DNA of 64,000 bases from UBA6183 sp964545895 (lineage in GTDB: Bacteria > Bacteroidota > Bacteroidia > UKL13-3). Positions within the stretch are counted from its first letter, which is position 1; each line of letters begins with the position of its first letter. This document shows, piece by piece, positions 32,925 through 42,145 of the stretch. A program made the position numbers and the translations under genes. The stretch is taken from contig CAZJHS010000003.1 of NCBI GenBank assembly GCA_964545895.1, positions 19,269 through 83,268 on the forward strand. Direction: 5' to 3'. The notes beneath the pieces are model-generated. The model ran no database searches, had not been told where the DNA came from, and saw only the letters and a program-made list of their open reading frames with translations.

Positions 32925-33453
32925 ATACATTATCGCAATTTGTGTTATTACGTTTTGCCTAAAAAGCAGTCAAGCGCAAAATTTATTGTTTGTAAATAAA
33001 GCGCAAAACAAAACCATCACAGTAAAAGTTGGCGCTAAATTATTTTTAGGTTATAGAGGCTATAATGGCAACACAGAGTTTGCAACCAATACCGTATACG
33101 AAATTACTGACAGCACAATTACTTTTGGTATCAACCCAGAATATATGCCTTTTAAACGCAAACCATCTGCAGCAACCAATCAATACAAAATAGTTAGGCT
33201 TAAAGATATTACTCATTTTAGAAAACGTAGCCTTGGCGGACAACTAACTAAAGATTTGCTAAGAACAGGCGCAGCCATTGGTTCGGTTTTTTTATTAAGT
33301 GATTTGTATAGAAACAGCAATATAAGCAGAGGCAACGCGTTTCTTATTTCATTGGGAGTAGGTGTTGCAACCAATTTAGGCATAAAACTAATGTTTCCAG
33401 AAAATGCCAAACACGCCATTTCCGATGGTTGGCAAATTGTGGTGCAATATTAA
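32917..33453 (+). CDS. Secreted hypothetical protein with C-terminal membrane-like segments
   Basis: A 178-aa protein with a signal peptide (MYKYIIAICVITFCLKSSQA, cut after AQ), a beta-rich body and a C-terminal pair of hydrophobic stretches (DLLRTGAAIGSVFLLSDLYR and GNAFLISLGVGVATNLGIKL). The ATG at 32917 overlaps the DUF2851 stop by 8 bp; the earlier TTG at 32893 would bury the signal peptide. Family not recognised. Confidence 0.7.
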   Translation: MYKYIIAICVITFCLKSSQAQNLLFVNKAQNKTITVKVGAKLFLGYRGYNGNTEFATNTVYEITDSTITFGINPEYMPFKRKPSAATNQYKIVRLKDITHFRKRSLGGQLTKDLLRTGAAIGSVFLLSDLYRNSNISRGNAFLISLGVGVATNLGIKLMFPENAKHAISDGWQIVVQY

Positions 33454-33467
33454 ATTTTTGACACATG

Positions 33468-33497
33468 CTTGAAATAAACACAACTCTGCTAAATTTG
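33468..33497 (+). promoter_or_regulatory. Predicted promoter of the PspC/two-component operon
   Basis: CTTG at 33468-33471, an 18-base spacer and TAAATTTG at 33490-33497 (perfect -7 box). The ATG of the PspC gene follows 11 bases later. Confidence 0.5.
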
Positions 33498-33508
33498 TAA
33501 GCATAACA

Positions 33509-33724
33509 ATGGAAAAACTAAAATACTTTGTGGAGCAATACGCATTTGGCGTTTGTAGTTATTTAGGCGATAAGCTTGGAATAGCTTCTTCACGTATTAG
33601 ACTGTATTTTATTTACACCTCGTTTATTACCATGGGCTCGCCAATAATTATTTATTTAATTATTGCCTTTTGGCTTAACCTTAAAAAGTATGTAAGGCAG
33701 CATTTAAAGCCTTGGGAGCTGTAG
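33509..33724 (+). CDS. PspC domain protein
   Basis: A 71-aa protein spanning a single PspC domain: FGVCSYLGDKLGIASSRIRL, followed by a membrane helix (YLIIAFWLNLKK). PspC proteins sense or mediate envelope stress, often with two-component systems. It precedes a histidine kinase by 26 bp and is likely in the same operon. Confidence 0.85.
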   Translation: MEKLKYFVEQYAFGVCSYLGDKLGIASSRIRLYFIYTSFITMGSPIIIYLIIAFWLNLKKYVRQHLKPWEL

Positions 33725-33750
33725 CAAACACCCTTTAATCTTTCTCTTTA

Positions 33751-34863
33751 GTGAAAAAACCAGCCATTATTTTTGCAACCTTATCGGTTTACATTATTGC
33801 GGCATTTGCATGGTGGACGTACGCTCACATTGATGCACGTAAACAAATTTATGAGCAAGAGCTTGATAAATTGGCATTGCTTCCCCATAAATCAACCTTA
33901 GATTTAAGAGCCTGTGTAGACCAAGAAATGTTTAGGGATACCAACGATATTAAAAACTACTTTAACATCAATTACCCTCAGCTAAGCATTCAGTTTGCCG
34001 AAGACCAAGATCCCATGTATAACTATGCCATCATGCCAAGCCAACAAGCGGTAGATGAAATAGAAACCCGTTACAAGCGTAAAACCATGATGTATGGACT
34101 TGAAGGCGTGGTAATGGTTGTCTTATTATTTTGGGGTATTATTTTAATTTACAGAAGCCAGCAAAGCAAGCTTTTGTTAAACAAACAGCAGCGTAATTTC
34201 TTACTTTCAATTACGCACGAGCTAAAAACACCACTAGCCTCTATAAAGCTATATTTAGAAACGCTGATTAAAAGACCCAATTTAGAGCGAGAGCAAGTAG
34301 AGACTATGATGCAAAACTCGTTAAGTGATGTGGGTCGTTTGCGCGAATTGGTAGAGAACTTGCTTTTAGCAGCACAATTAGACTCACACAAGTTTCACCT
34401 TACTTTTCAGGAAGCTAATTTATCTGATTTAGTTACGGATACAGCAGAAAAATACGCCCTACCGCGTAATATGCAGGGTCGCTTAAACTTACAGGTAGAA
34501 CCTGGCATTACCGCTAAAGTAGACCCAATTGCTTTTGAGATGATTATAACCAACTTACTTAGCAATGCTTTTAAGTATTCGCCTAAAGATAAAACAGTTA
34601 CAGTAAAACTTCATAAAACATCAACCCAAATTAAATTTTGCGTGATTGACGAAGGCGAAGGAATTACCGAGGCAGACAAAAAACATTTATTTGATAAGTT
34701 TTACCGGGCCGAAGACGAGAATATCCGCAAAAGCAAAGGCACTGGCCTTGGCTTGTTTATAGTTAAAACACTGGTAAATTTACATCATGCACAAATTGTT
34801 GCAACCGATAACACCCCAAATGGGTCTATGTTTGAAATAACATTAAACTCAAATGCAGCATAG
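33751..34863 (+). CDS. Sensor histidine kinase
   Basis: A 370-aa inner-membrane kinase. TM1 near residues 5-24, a periplasmic region to ~110, TM2 ~113-133 (GLEGVVMVVLLFWGIILIY), then HisKA with the phosphorylated His156 (SITHELKTPLASIK), and HATPase with N box NLLSNAFKYSPK, DEGEGI and GTGLGLFIVKTL. The start is GTG at 33751. Its 3' end overlaps the response regulator by 11 bp. The stimulus is unknown, but the PspC neighbour hints at the envelope. Confidence 0.93.
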   Translation: MKKPAIIFATLSVYIIAAFAWWTYAHIDARKQIYEQELDKLALLPHKSTLDLRACVDQEMFRDTNDIKNYFNINYPQLSIQFAEDQDPMYNYAIMPSQQAVDEIETRYKRKTMMYGLEGVVMVVLLFWGIILIYRSQQSKLLLNKQQRNFLLSITHELKTPLASIKLYLETLIKRPNLEREQVETMMQNSLSDVGRLRELVENLLLAAQLDSHKFHLTFQEANLSDLVTDTAEKYALPRNMQGRLNLQVEPGITAKVDPIAFEMIITNLLSNAFKYSPKDKTVTVKLHKTSTQIKFCVIDEGEGITEADKKHLFDKFYRAEDENIRKSKGTGLGLFIVKTLVNLHHAQIVATDNTPNGSMFEITLNSNAA

Positions 34864-35554
34864 AATATTACTAGTAGAAGACGAAGAGCATTTACAACAT
34901 GCTATTAAATTAAACCTTGAACTAGAGGGGTATACTGTAAGTGCAGTAGGAAATGGCGCTACTGCCATGAAAACATTTAGGGAAGAAAAGTTTGACTTAG
35001 TTATTTTGGACATTATGCTACCCGAAGCTGATGGCTTAATGGTATGCGAAAACATCAGACTACATGATGCCAATGTGCCTGTAATGTTCCTATCGGCCAA
35101 AAATACTGCCGCTGATAGGGTACTTGGTTTAAAAAAGGGTGGAGATGATTACATGACCAAGCCTTTTGATTTAGAAGAACTTTTACTGCGCGTTAAAAAG
35201 CTAATTGAAAAAAACAGCCGCATACTTCAACAAACAGAAAATAAATTAGGCGGTACCTTTCAATTTGGACCAAACTGGATAAACTTCGAAAGTTATGAGG
35301 CTCAAGGAATTAACGGAAAAATAGATTTAACCAAAAAAGAAATTCTGCTCATGAAACTCTTGATAGAGAGTAAGAATCAGGTAGTTAGCCGCGAGCATAT
35401 TTTAAAAGTAGTTTGGGATTACACGGTAATACCCAATACCCGCACTATCGATAATTTCATTTTGGCACTTCGTAAATACTTCGAAAAAGATCCAAAAGAC
35501 CCACAATACATCCAAAGTGTGCGCGGAGTTGGCTATAAATTTGTGATGGAATAA
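34853..35554 (+). CDS. OmpR-family response regulator
   Basis: A 233-aa regulator. The receiver has the acidic pair EDEEH at the start, the phospho-acceptor Asp53 (VILDIMLPEADG), Thr/Ser-like LSAK and KPFDLEELLLR. The winged-helix domain (GKIDLTKKEILLMKLLIESK, then QVVSREHILKVVWDY, ending QSVRGVGYKF) is OmpR/PhoB-like. The partner kinase is directly upstream. Confidence 0.94.
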   Translation: MQHRILLVEDEEHLQHAIKLNLELEGYTVSAVGNGATAMKTFREEKFDLVILDIMLPEADGLMVCENIRLHDANVPVMFLSAKNTAADRVLGLKKGGDDYMTKPFDLEELLLRVKKLIEKNSRILQQTENKLGGTFQFGPNWINFESYEAQGINGKIDLTKKEILLMKLLIESKNQVVSREHILKVVWDYTVIPNTRTIDNFILALRKYFEKDPKDPQYIQSVRGVGYKFVME

Positions 35555-35636
35555 TGGGTGTAACCCAACAGCATCGCGTATTAGCACCAACAAAAGGATG
35601 AAACAAAGTGTTTTCTTTAATATTTTTACACATTTT

Positions 35637-35668
35637 GTTGTGAATTATAAAATGATGCCGTACTTTTG
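35637..35668 (+). promoter_or_regulatory. Predicted promoter of the ribosomal-protein operon
   Basis: GTTG at 35637-35640, a 20-base spacer and TACTTTTG at 35661-35668, a perfect Bacteroidota -7 box, 27 bases before the rplM GTG start. Confidence 0.6.
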
Positions 35669-35695
35669 CCACCCCGAAAACTAAACTTATAGGTT

Positions 35696-36139
35696 GTGGA
35701 TACATTAAGTTACAAAACAAAATCGGCCAATAAAGCTACTGTTACTAAAGAGTGGTTTGTGTTTGATGCGGAAGGCCAAACAGTTGGACGTTTTGCCACG
35801 AAATTGGCAAACATTTTAAGAGGTAAGCACAAGACGAGCTTTACGCCTCACGTAGATTGCGGTGACAACGTAATTATTATCAATGCTGATAAAATTCGTT
35901 TCACAGGTAATAAAATGAACGACAAAGAATACGTGTTCTATTCAGGTCATCCTGGTGGACAACGTTTTGTATCAGCTAAAAACATGATGCAAAAACGTCC
36001 TACCTATGCCGTAGAACATGCTATTGAAGGTATGTTACCAAACAATAAACTTGGTCGCGAAATCTTCAGAAATCTTTTCGTTTACGCTGGTGGCGAGCAC
36101 CCGCACGCTGCACAACAACCAAAAGAATTAAAATTCTAA
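35696..36139 (+). CDS. rplM: 50S ribosomal protein L13
   Basis: A 147-aa protein with the L13 hallmarks: KEWFVFDAEGQTVGRFATKL at the start, ILRGKHKTSFTPHVDCGD, FTGNKM, and YSGHPGGQ. The start is GTG at 35696; the MDTLSYKTKSA extension is normal for Bacteroidota. It leads the conserved rplM-rpsI-rpsB group, 3 bp before rpsI. Confidence 0.97.
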   Translation: MDTLSYKTKSANKATVTKEWFVFDAEGQTVGRFATKLANILRGKHKTSFTPHVDCGDNVIIINADKIRFTGNKMNDKEYVFYSGHPGGQRFVSAKNMMQKRPTYAVEHAIEGMLPNNKLGREIFRNLFVYAGGEHPHAAQQPKELKF

Positions 36140-36142
36140 GAA

Positions 36143-36529
36143 ATGGAAGTTATAAACGCATTAGGTAGAAGAAAAACTTCAATTGCTCGTGTATACATTA
36201 CACCGGGTACTGGTAAGTTTGAAGTGAATGGTCGTGAGTCTAAGACTTACTTTCCTACAGTAGTATTGCAACACAGCATTTTCCAACCATTTGAAGTTAC
36301 AAGCACAATGGGTCAGTTTGACGTAAAGTGTAATGTAAACGGTGGTGGTGTTGCTGGTCAAGCAGATGCTATTAAATTAGGTGTTGCACGTGCATTAGTT
36401 GCACACAACCCAGAATTGAAACCAGCTTTAAAGGCAGAAGGTTTAATGACACGTGATCCTCGTATGGTTGAGCGTAAAAAACCAGGTCAGAAGAAAGCTC
36501 GTAAACGTTTCCAATTCGTTAAACGTTAA
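36143..36529 (+). CDS. rpsI: 30S ribosomal protein S9
   Basis: A 128-aa protein with the typical opening ALGRRKTSIARVYITPGTG, the GGGVAGQADAIKLGVARAL core and the basic C-terminal tail GQKKARKRFQFVKR, whose terminal Lys-Arg contacts P-site tRNA. It is 24 bp upstream of rpsB. Confidence 0.97.
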   Translation: MEVINALGRRKTSIARVYITPGTGKFEVNGRESKTYFPTVVLQHSIFQPFEVTSTMGQFDVKCNVNGGGVAGQADAIKLGVARALVAHNPELKPALKAEGLMTRDPRMVERKKPGQKKARKRFQFVKR

Positions 36530-36553
36530 TCTTTATTTAGTAATAAAAGTAAT

Positions 36554-37294
36554 ATGTCACAAATCACACAACAAGAGTTGTTGGAAGCGGGCGTGCACTT
36601 CGGTCACTTAACCCGCAAATGGAATCCAAAGATGGCTCCGTATATTTTTATGGAGAAAAACGGAATCCACCTTATCGATCTTAACAAAACTGCTGTTAAG
36701 TTAGAAGAGGCCGCACATGCCATCAAAAACATTGTAAAATCAGGTCGTAAAATCCTTTTCGTAGCTACTAAAAAGCAAGCTAAAGAAATGATTGAAAACG
36801 AAGCTAAGCGCGTAAACATGCCTTTTATAACCGAGCGTTGGTTAGGTGGTATGTTAACAAACTTTACAACTGTTCGTAAATCAATCAAAAAACTACAAAC
36901 GTTAGATAAAATGGCTGTTGATGGCACTTATGCCAACATGGCTAAAAAAGAACGTTTAATGGTTGAGCGTGAAAAAGAAAAATTACGCAGAGTATTAGGC
37001 GGTATTGCCGACCTAAATCGTTTACCTGCTGCATTGTTTATCGTAGATATCAAGCGTGAGCACATCGCCATTGCAGAAGCACACAAACTAAATATCCCAA
37101 CCTTTGCTATGGTTGATACCAACTCAGATCCAACTCTAGTTGACTATGCAATCCCTGCAAATGATGATGCTGCAAAATCAATCGCTTTGATAGCACGAGT
37201 TATTACTGACGCTATCGCTGAAGGTTTATCAGAACGTAAAAAAGAAAAAGACGAGACTGATAAAGAAAAAGTTGAAGAAACAACAGAAGCATAA
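36554..37294 (+). CDS. rpsB: 30S ribosomal protein S2
   Basis: A 246-aa protein with GVHFGHLTRKWNPKMAPYIF, the FVATKKQAKEM motif, ITERWLGGMLTNF and PTFAMVDTNSDP, all S2 signatures. The C-terminal acidic/Lys tail is variable in the family. A strong hairpin follows before tsf. Confidence 0.97.
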   Translation: MSQITQQELLEAGVHFGHLTRKWNPKMAPYIFMEKNGIHLIDLNKTAVKLEEAAHAIKNIVKSGRKILFVATKKQAKEMIENEAKRVNMPFITERWLGGMLTNFTTVRKSIKKLQTLDKMAVDGTYANMAKKERLMVEREKEKLRRVLGGIADLNRLPAALFIVDIKREHIAIAEAHKLNIPTFAMVDTNSDPTLVDYAIPANDDAAKSIALIARVITDAIAEGLSERKKEKDETDKEKVEETTEA

Positions 37295-37302
37295 ATCTTA
37301 AC

Positions 37303-37328
37303 AAAATCGGCCCACAAGGCCGATTTTT
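37303..37328 (+). terminator. Intrinsic terminator between rpsB and tsf
   Basis: A perfect 10-bp stem (37303-37312 with 37318-37327), a 5-base loop and a U tract, directly after rpsB. It would stop most transcription before tsf or act as an attenuator. Confidence 0.88.
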
Positions 37329-37375
37329 GTATAGACAAAAAGTTAAATAATTAATCATAATAAAATTTATATACA

Positions 37376-38206
37376 ATGAGTACTATTAGTGCTGCAGATG
37401 TTAACAAATTGCGCCAAATGACCGGTGCAGGTATGATGGATTGCAAAAAAGCTCTTACTGAAAGTAATGGTGATTTTGAAGCCGCTGTAGATTTTTTACG
37501 TAAAAAAGGTGCTAAAGTTAGCGCTGCTCGTGCAGACAGAGATGCTAAAGAAGGTGCTATTATTGCTAAAACTTCTAGCGACAGAAAATTGGGTATCATT
37601 ATCCAATTAAGCTGCGAAACTGATTTCGTTGCTAAAAACGAAGATTTCGTGAAATTTGCTAACAGCATTGCTGATTTAGCATTGGCTCACAAACCAGCTA
37701 CTGCTGATGCATTAAAAGCATTAGACATGGATGGTCAACCATTAAGCGAGCGTTTAATGGAACAAGTGGGTAAAATTGGCGAGAAAATAGATGTAGTTAA
37801 ATACGAAATTGTTGAAGCTGCTAACTTAGTTGCTTACATACATGGTGCTAACCGTTTAGCTGTATTGGTAGCGTTAAACAACGAACCAACTGAAGCTAAC
37901 TTTGTAGCTGGTAAAGATGCTGCTATGCAAGTTGCTGCATTAAACCCTGCTGCGGTTGATAAAGACGGTGTTGATTCAACTATCATCGAGCGTGAATTAG
38001 AGATTGCTAAAGACCAAGTACGTGCTGAAGGCAAACCTGAAAACATGATCGAAAAAATTGCTCAAGGTAAATTAGCTAAGTTCTACAAAGATTCTACTTT
38101 ATTAAACCAAGAGTTTGTAAAAGACGGAAGCTTAACAGTGGCTCAAATGCTTGAAAAAGCAGAAAAAGGCTTAACTGTAACCTTATTCAAGCGTGTTTCG
38201 CTTTAA
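37376..38206 (+). CDS. tsf: Elongation factor Ts
   Basis: A 276-aa nucleotide-exchange factor for EF-Tu. The N-terminal signature is VNKLRQMTGAGMMDCKKAL (contacts EF-Tu), followed by VDFLRKKGA and the core ETDFVAKNEDFVKF. The order rpsB-tsf is conserved in bacteria; here a terminator lies between them. Confidence 0.97.
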   Translation: MSTISAADVNKLRQMTGAGMMDCKKALTESNGDFEAAVDFLRKKGAKVSAARADRDAKEGAIIAKTSSDRKLGIIIQLSCETDFVAKNEDFVKFANSIADLALAHKPATADALKALDMDGQPLSERLMEQVGKIGEKIDVVKYEIVEAANLVAYIHGANRLAVLVALNNEPTEANFVAGKDAAMQVAALNPAAVDKDGVDSTIIERELEIAKDQVRAEGKPENMIEKIAQGKLAKFYKDSTLLNQEFVKDGSLTVAQMLEKAEKGLTVTLFKRVSL

Positions 38207-38238
38207 TATTCATTGTGGTTGATTGTTAAAATCAACTC

Positions 38239-38270
38239 AAAAAGTCGCCTCCAAAGGGCGACTTTTTTTA
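38239..38270 (+). terminator. Intrinsic terminator after tsf
   Basis: A stem of about 10 bp (AAAGTCGCC at 38241-38249 with GGCGACTTT at 38257-38265, plus flanking A-T pairs), a 7-base loop and a T run. Confidence 0.9.
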
Positions 38271-38338
38271 TAGTTCAATTAATCAGAAAATAGTACAGCC
38301 TCTATTATCTTTGAGGCCGTTTATACAACCCATTTTAC

Positions 38339-39925
38339 ATGAGCACAATTCAACCCGAATTACTAAAACGCAGAACATTTGGTATTATTAGCCACCCCGA
38401 TGCTGGTAAAACTACCCTAACCGAAAAATTTCTTTTGTTTGGTGGTGCTATTCAAACTGCGGGTGCTGTAAAATCAAACCGAATTAAAAAAGCGGCTACC
38501 TCCGATTTTATGGAGATTGAAAAACAGCGTGGTATTTCGGTGGCTACATCTGTAATGGGTTTTGATTACAAAGACTACAAGGTAAACATTTTAGATACCC
38601 CTGGTCACAAGGATTTTGCCGAAGATACTTACCGAACGCTAACTGCTGTGGATAGCGTTATTTTGGTGGTTGATTGTGTAAAGGGTGTAGAAGATCAAAC
38701 CAGAAAACTAATGGAAGTGTGCCGCATGCGCAACACGCCTGTTATTGTTTTTATTAATAAATTAGATCGCGAAGGGCAAGATCCTTACGATTTATTAGAA
38801 GAAATAGAAAAGGAATTAAACATACATACACGCCCACTTACTTGGCCAATTGGTATTGGTAGCGATTTTAAAGGCGTATATAATTTGTATGAAAAGAAAC
38901 TCAACTTATTTCAGCCCGATAAAACCAAAATATCAAAAGAAGTAGTTGAAATTAGCGACTTAAATAGCGCTGAACTTGATGAAATTATTGGCACAAAATC
39001 GGCTGATAAATTACGTGAGGATGCGGAGCTGATTGAAGGTGTTTACGAACCGTTTAATACCGACTTATATTTAGAAGGTTATTTAGCGCCAGTATTTTTT
39101 GGAAGTGCCATTAACAACTTTGGTATTCAAGAATTGCTTGACACTTTTGTGCAAATTGCACCAGAGCCACGCAGCCGTTTTACCGAAGAACGTGAAGTTA
39201 AACCTGACGAGAAAAACTTTACTGGCTTTATTTTTAAAATACATGCCAACCTAGATCCTAACCATCGTGATAGGATTGCGTTTTGTAGAATTGTATCGGG
39301 TAAATTTGAACGTAACAAGTTTTACCAACACACACGCCTTAGTAAAAAATTACGCTTTAGTAACCCTACTAGTTTTATGGCTAACGATAAAAGTGTGATT
39401 GATGAAGCCTACCCAGGGGATGTTGTTGGTTTGTATGATAACGGAAACTTTAAAATTGGCGATACATTAAGTGAAGGCGAAAACATTACGTTTAAAGGTA
39501 TTCCTAGTTTCTCGCCCGAGATATTTAAGGTGCTTGAAAACAAGGACCCACTTAAAACCAAACAGCTTGAAAAAGGTATTTTACAGCTTACTGATGAGGG
39601 TGTGGCGCAATTGTTTACCCAACAACCCGGCAACATCAGAATTATTGGTACCGTGGGTGAACTTCAATTTGATGTAATTCAATTTCGTTTGCTACACGAG
39701 TACGGTGCATCGTGTGTGTTTAGCCCGCTAAACTATCAAAAAGCTTGCTGGTTTACCTGCGATGATAAAGCAGAGCTAGAAAGATTTAATGTAATTAAAC
39801 GCTACAACATTGCAGCCGATAAAGATGGTAGACCTGTATTTTTTGCTGATAGCATGTGGAGCTTAAAAATGACTCAGGATACGTTTCCTAAAATACAATT
39901 CCACTTTACTTCGGAGTTTAAATAA
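38339..39925 (+). CDS. prfC: Peptide chain release factor 3
   Basis: A 528-aa translational GTPase that recycles RF1/RF2. G1 motif SHPDAGKTTLTEKFLLFGGA, the RGISVATSVM switch, DTPGHKDFAEDTYRTL, and NKLDREGQDPYDL are diagnostic. A TATCTTTG -7-like box at 38306-38313 lies 25 bases before the ATG, without a clear -33 partner. It is a separate unit from tsf. Confidence 0.96.
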   Translation: MSTIQPELLKRRTFGIISHPDAGKTTLTEKFLLFGGAIQTAGAVKSNRIKKAATSDFMEIEKQRGISVATSVMGFDYKDYKVNILDTPGHKDFAEDTYRTLTAVDSVILVVDCVKGVEDQTRKLMEVCRMRNTPVIVFINKLDREGQDPYDLLEEIEKELNIHTRPLTWPIGIGSDFKGVYNLYEKKLNLFQPDKTKISKEVVEISDLNSAELDEIIGTKSADKLREDAELIEGVYEPFNTDLYLEGYLAPVFFGSAINNFGIQELLDTFVQIAPEPRSRFTEEREVKPDEKNFTGFIFKIHANLDPNHRDRIAFCRIVSGKFERNKFYQHTRLSKKLRFSNPTSFMANDKSVIDEAYPGDVVGLYDNGNFKIGDTLSEGENITFKGIPSFSPEIFKVLENKDPLKTKQLEKGILQLTDEGVAQLFTQQPGNIRIIGTVGELQFDVIQFRLLHEYGASCVFSPLNYQKACWFTCDDKAELERFNVIKRYNIAADKDGRPVFFADSMWSLKMTQDTFPKIQFHFTSEFK

Positions 39926-39984
39926 GCGATTATTAATCATTCTTTGTTACTTTGCAACAAGGGTAGTCTTAGCCCCTGGACCAA

Positions 39985-41511
39985 ATGCGCAGTAAACATC
40001 CATTTATATTACTTATAATTATAAACTTGCTAGGCTCACCTAGCAAGTTATTCTCACAAACTAATTTATTGATGGATATTAATTTAAGTGATGATTCACT
40101 TGTTATTCCGTCAATCATCCATAATGTTAATAGCAACCTAATAATTGGTTCAGACATCTTTGTTTATCAAAACAGCTTTTTGTCCTATCAAAATTCTGCT
40201 TTGGTTAAAATCAACCAAGGCTCTAACTCTATTGATACAGCAGTAAGTTTATACACGCCATCAGCATTAAAAGAAATAACAGAATTTAAGACTTTCTCAA
40301 TAATAAATCATAGCAATAATTTAGTTTCCATTCATCGTAAATTTTATCAAGGCCGAAATCCAGATAATCCAACTATTAGTGTTCTGATTAATTATTATGA
40401 TTCTAATTTAACATCCATAACTAGTGATACAATTGAACTTATCAATAATGTAAAGAATCTAAATTTAAATCGCTACAAAATAAGGCTTGTTAATACTGAC
40501 AGTTTATTTATTTATACCATCGTATACGATTCAACAGATGGTAATCCGCAAACAAGATTTATAAACTACAATTACAATAGTAGAACAATATTCAAAAATC
40601 GCTTGTATACGGATAACTACTTGTTTGGTTTGGATGCATCTACAATATCACTAAATAGCAGCAACACTCTTTTTTCTTTTGCCTCTGATAATAATGATTT
40701 CGGCAATGTCACATTATTGAGCACTGAAAATCTTGATATCGTTCAAAGAACCTTCATTCGTAATAAGACAATTTTTAACTCCCCGCTAACTGATAATATA
40801 GTATATTGTTTGGATAATGTCAAATTTGACGGTTTTGATTATCTGCTCAATCTTACTGAAAGTACAAGCTTTGACGAGAACAATAGACTTAGATTGACCT
40901 CAAAGTTAAATCTTAAAAAAATTGATTCAAACGGAGTTGTTGTTAACGCTAAGTGGTTCGATTGTAATGTTCCAAGTAATATTGATTACTCACCATTCTA
41001 TCGAAATGATTTACGATTCATTACCACTATTGGTGGAAGAATTTATTTTGTTTATGATCCAGATGTTGGCAATAGCTTTTACATCGCATCAATCGATACC
41101 GCATTAAACATTATTTGGTGGAAGGAATATTTCTCGACCTCTTCACAAGTATACCATGTTTGGGATGTAAGCGCAGTTGGTAATTACTTGTATTTTTCAG
41201 GTGGTATTACCGATGCAAATAATAAATGGAAAACATTTCTCTTTAAAATAAATGAAACTGGGACGTTCACAGGTGTATCTGAAAATCAGATTGTAAGTAA
41301 AAGCTACACCATTTTCCCAAATCCAACTAATGATTTTATCATTTTACCCAAAGGTTCAACCAACTTACAAATATTCGATTTGATTGGTAAACAGTATCAC
41401 TGTCCAAACAACGCAGATAGTTTTGACCTAAGTGAATTAAAAAGTGGTATTTACTTTGTTAAATTCACTCTATCGGGTGAACAACAAATACAACGTATTA
41501 TAAAACAATAG
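39985..41511 (+). CDS. Secreted T9SS type-A sorted protein
   Basis: A 508-aa protein with a signal peptide (PFILLIIINLLGSPSKLFSQ) and a beta-rich body of repeated Asn/Asp-rich segments (propeller-like, e.g. LYFSGGITDANNKWKTFLFK). The C-terminal ~75 residues are a T9SS type A domain (FPNPTNDFIILPK to QIQRIIKQ). It resembles the protein at 1931 in size and layout. Its 3' end overlaps the convergent esterase gene by 14 bp. The function is unknown. Confidence 0.82.
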   Translation: MRSKHPFILLIIINLLGSPSKLFSQTNLLMDINLSDDSLVIPSIIHNVNSNLIIGSDIFVYQNSFLSYQNSALVKINQGSNSIDTAVSLYTPSALKEITEFKTFSIINHSNNLVSIHRKFYQGRNPDNPTISVLINYYDSNLTSITSDTIELINNVKNLNLNRYKIRLVNTDSLFIYTIVYDSTDGNPQTRFINYNYNSRTIFKNRLYTDNYLFGLDASTISLNSSNTLFSFASDNNDFGNVTLLSTENLDIVQRTFIRNKTIFNSPLTDNIVYCLDNVKFDGFDYLLNLTESTSFDENNRLRLTSKLNLKKIDSNGVVVNAKWFDCNVPSNIDYSPFYRNDLRFITTIGGRIYFVYDPDVGNSFYIASIDTALNIIWWKEYFSTSSQVYHVWDVSAVGNYLYFSGGITDANNKWKTFLFKINETGTFTGVSENQIVSKSYTIFPNPTNDFIILPKGSTNLQIFDLIGKQYHCPNNADSFDLSELKSGIYFVKFTLSGEQQIQRIIKQ

Positions 41512-42136
41512 TCAACCGTTTTAACACCTCTTGTTTCACTTCATGGCCTCCATCAAACTCAATAATCTTGGCTTTGAGTTGATGCATTAACGCATACACT
41601 TGTTGGTGTTTTTCGGGTGTAATAAACGGATCGTTGTTACCCGTAACATACGTAATTTTTTTGCTTAAAATTTGGGTTGAAATTGGATTAACCAACTCGG
41701 CAGCTAACTCACCGGCATAAATAATAAAATCATCAACCCTAACTGCACTTGCATGTATAAACCTTGATGCAGTAGCCACGCCTTGCGAAAAACCTAACAC
41801 CACTACTTTGCAATGCGCAGGAATTTGTAATGATTGATAAAGCGTTTGTAAATAATTGATGTAATCTGCTATTTCAGCTTCTCGGTCTTCGGCAGTCATC
41901 CAAGTGGCAACAGGTTTGCCACCAAAACCACGGGCGTAAAATTTATTTAACCCTTCGGGTGCTACTATAAAGCGCGAACTATCGTTTAACGCTTCAAAAT
42001 CTTGAATAAAATCTGATGCTAATTGCGCGTAGCCATGTAATACCAACCAAACCTCTTGCGTGCTGTCGGTTAATTGACCCAACGTAAAATATCGAGCCGT
42101 TTTGGTTACCAATAAGTGATGCGCTTGCATAAGCAA
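41498..42136 (-). CDS. Esterase/phospholipase family hydrolase
   Basis: A 212-aa alpha/beta hydrolase of the carboxylesterase/phospholipase type: LHGYAQLASDF oxyanion motif, nucleophile GFSQGVATA, GNNDPFI (acid) and GGHEV (His). It is cytoplasmic since no signal peptide is present. It is downstream of prfA with a 9-bp gap, so probably in one transcript. Its 3' end overlaps the convergent gene at 39985. Confidence 0.86.
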   Translation of the reverse strand: MLMQAHHLLVTKTARYFTLGQLTDSTQEVWLVLHGYAQLASDFIQDFEALNDSSRFIVAPEGLNKFYARGFGGKPVATWMTAEDREAEIADYINYLQTLYQSLQIPAHCKVVVLGFSQGVATASRFIHASAVRVDDFIIYAGELAAELVNPISTQILSKKITYVTGNNDPFITPEKHQQVYALMHQLKAKIIEFDGGHEVKQEVLKRLTIVL

Positions 42137-42145
42137 TGCTAGATA

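Noticed and set aside
36604..36927. Minus-strand ORF of 107 aa in rpsB
   Set aside because: Antisense to a ribosomal protein gene; no domain and no start signals.
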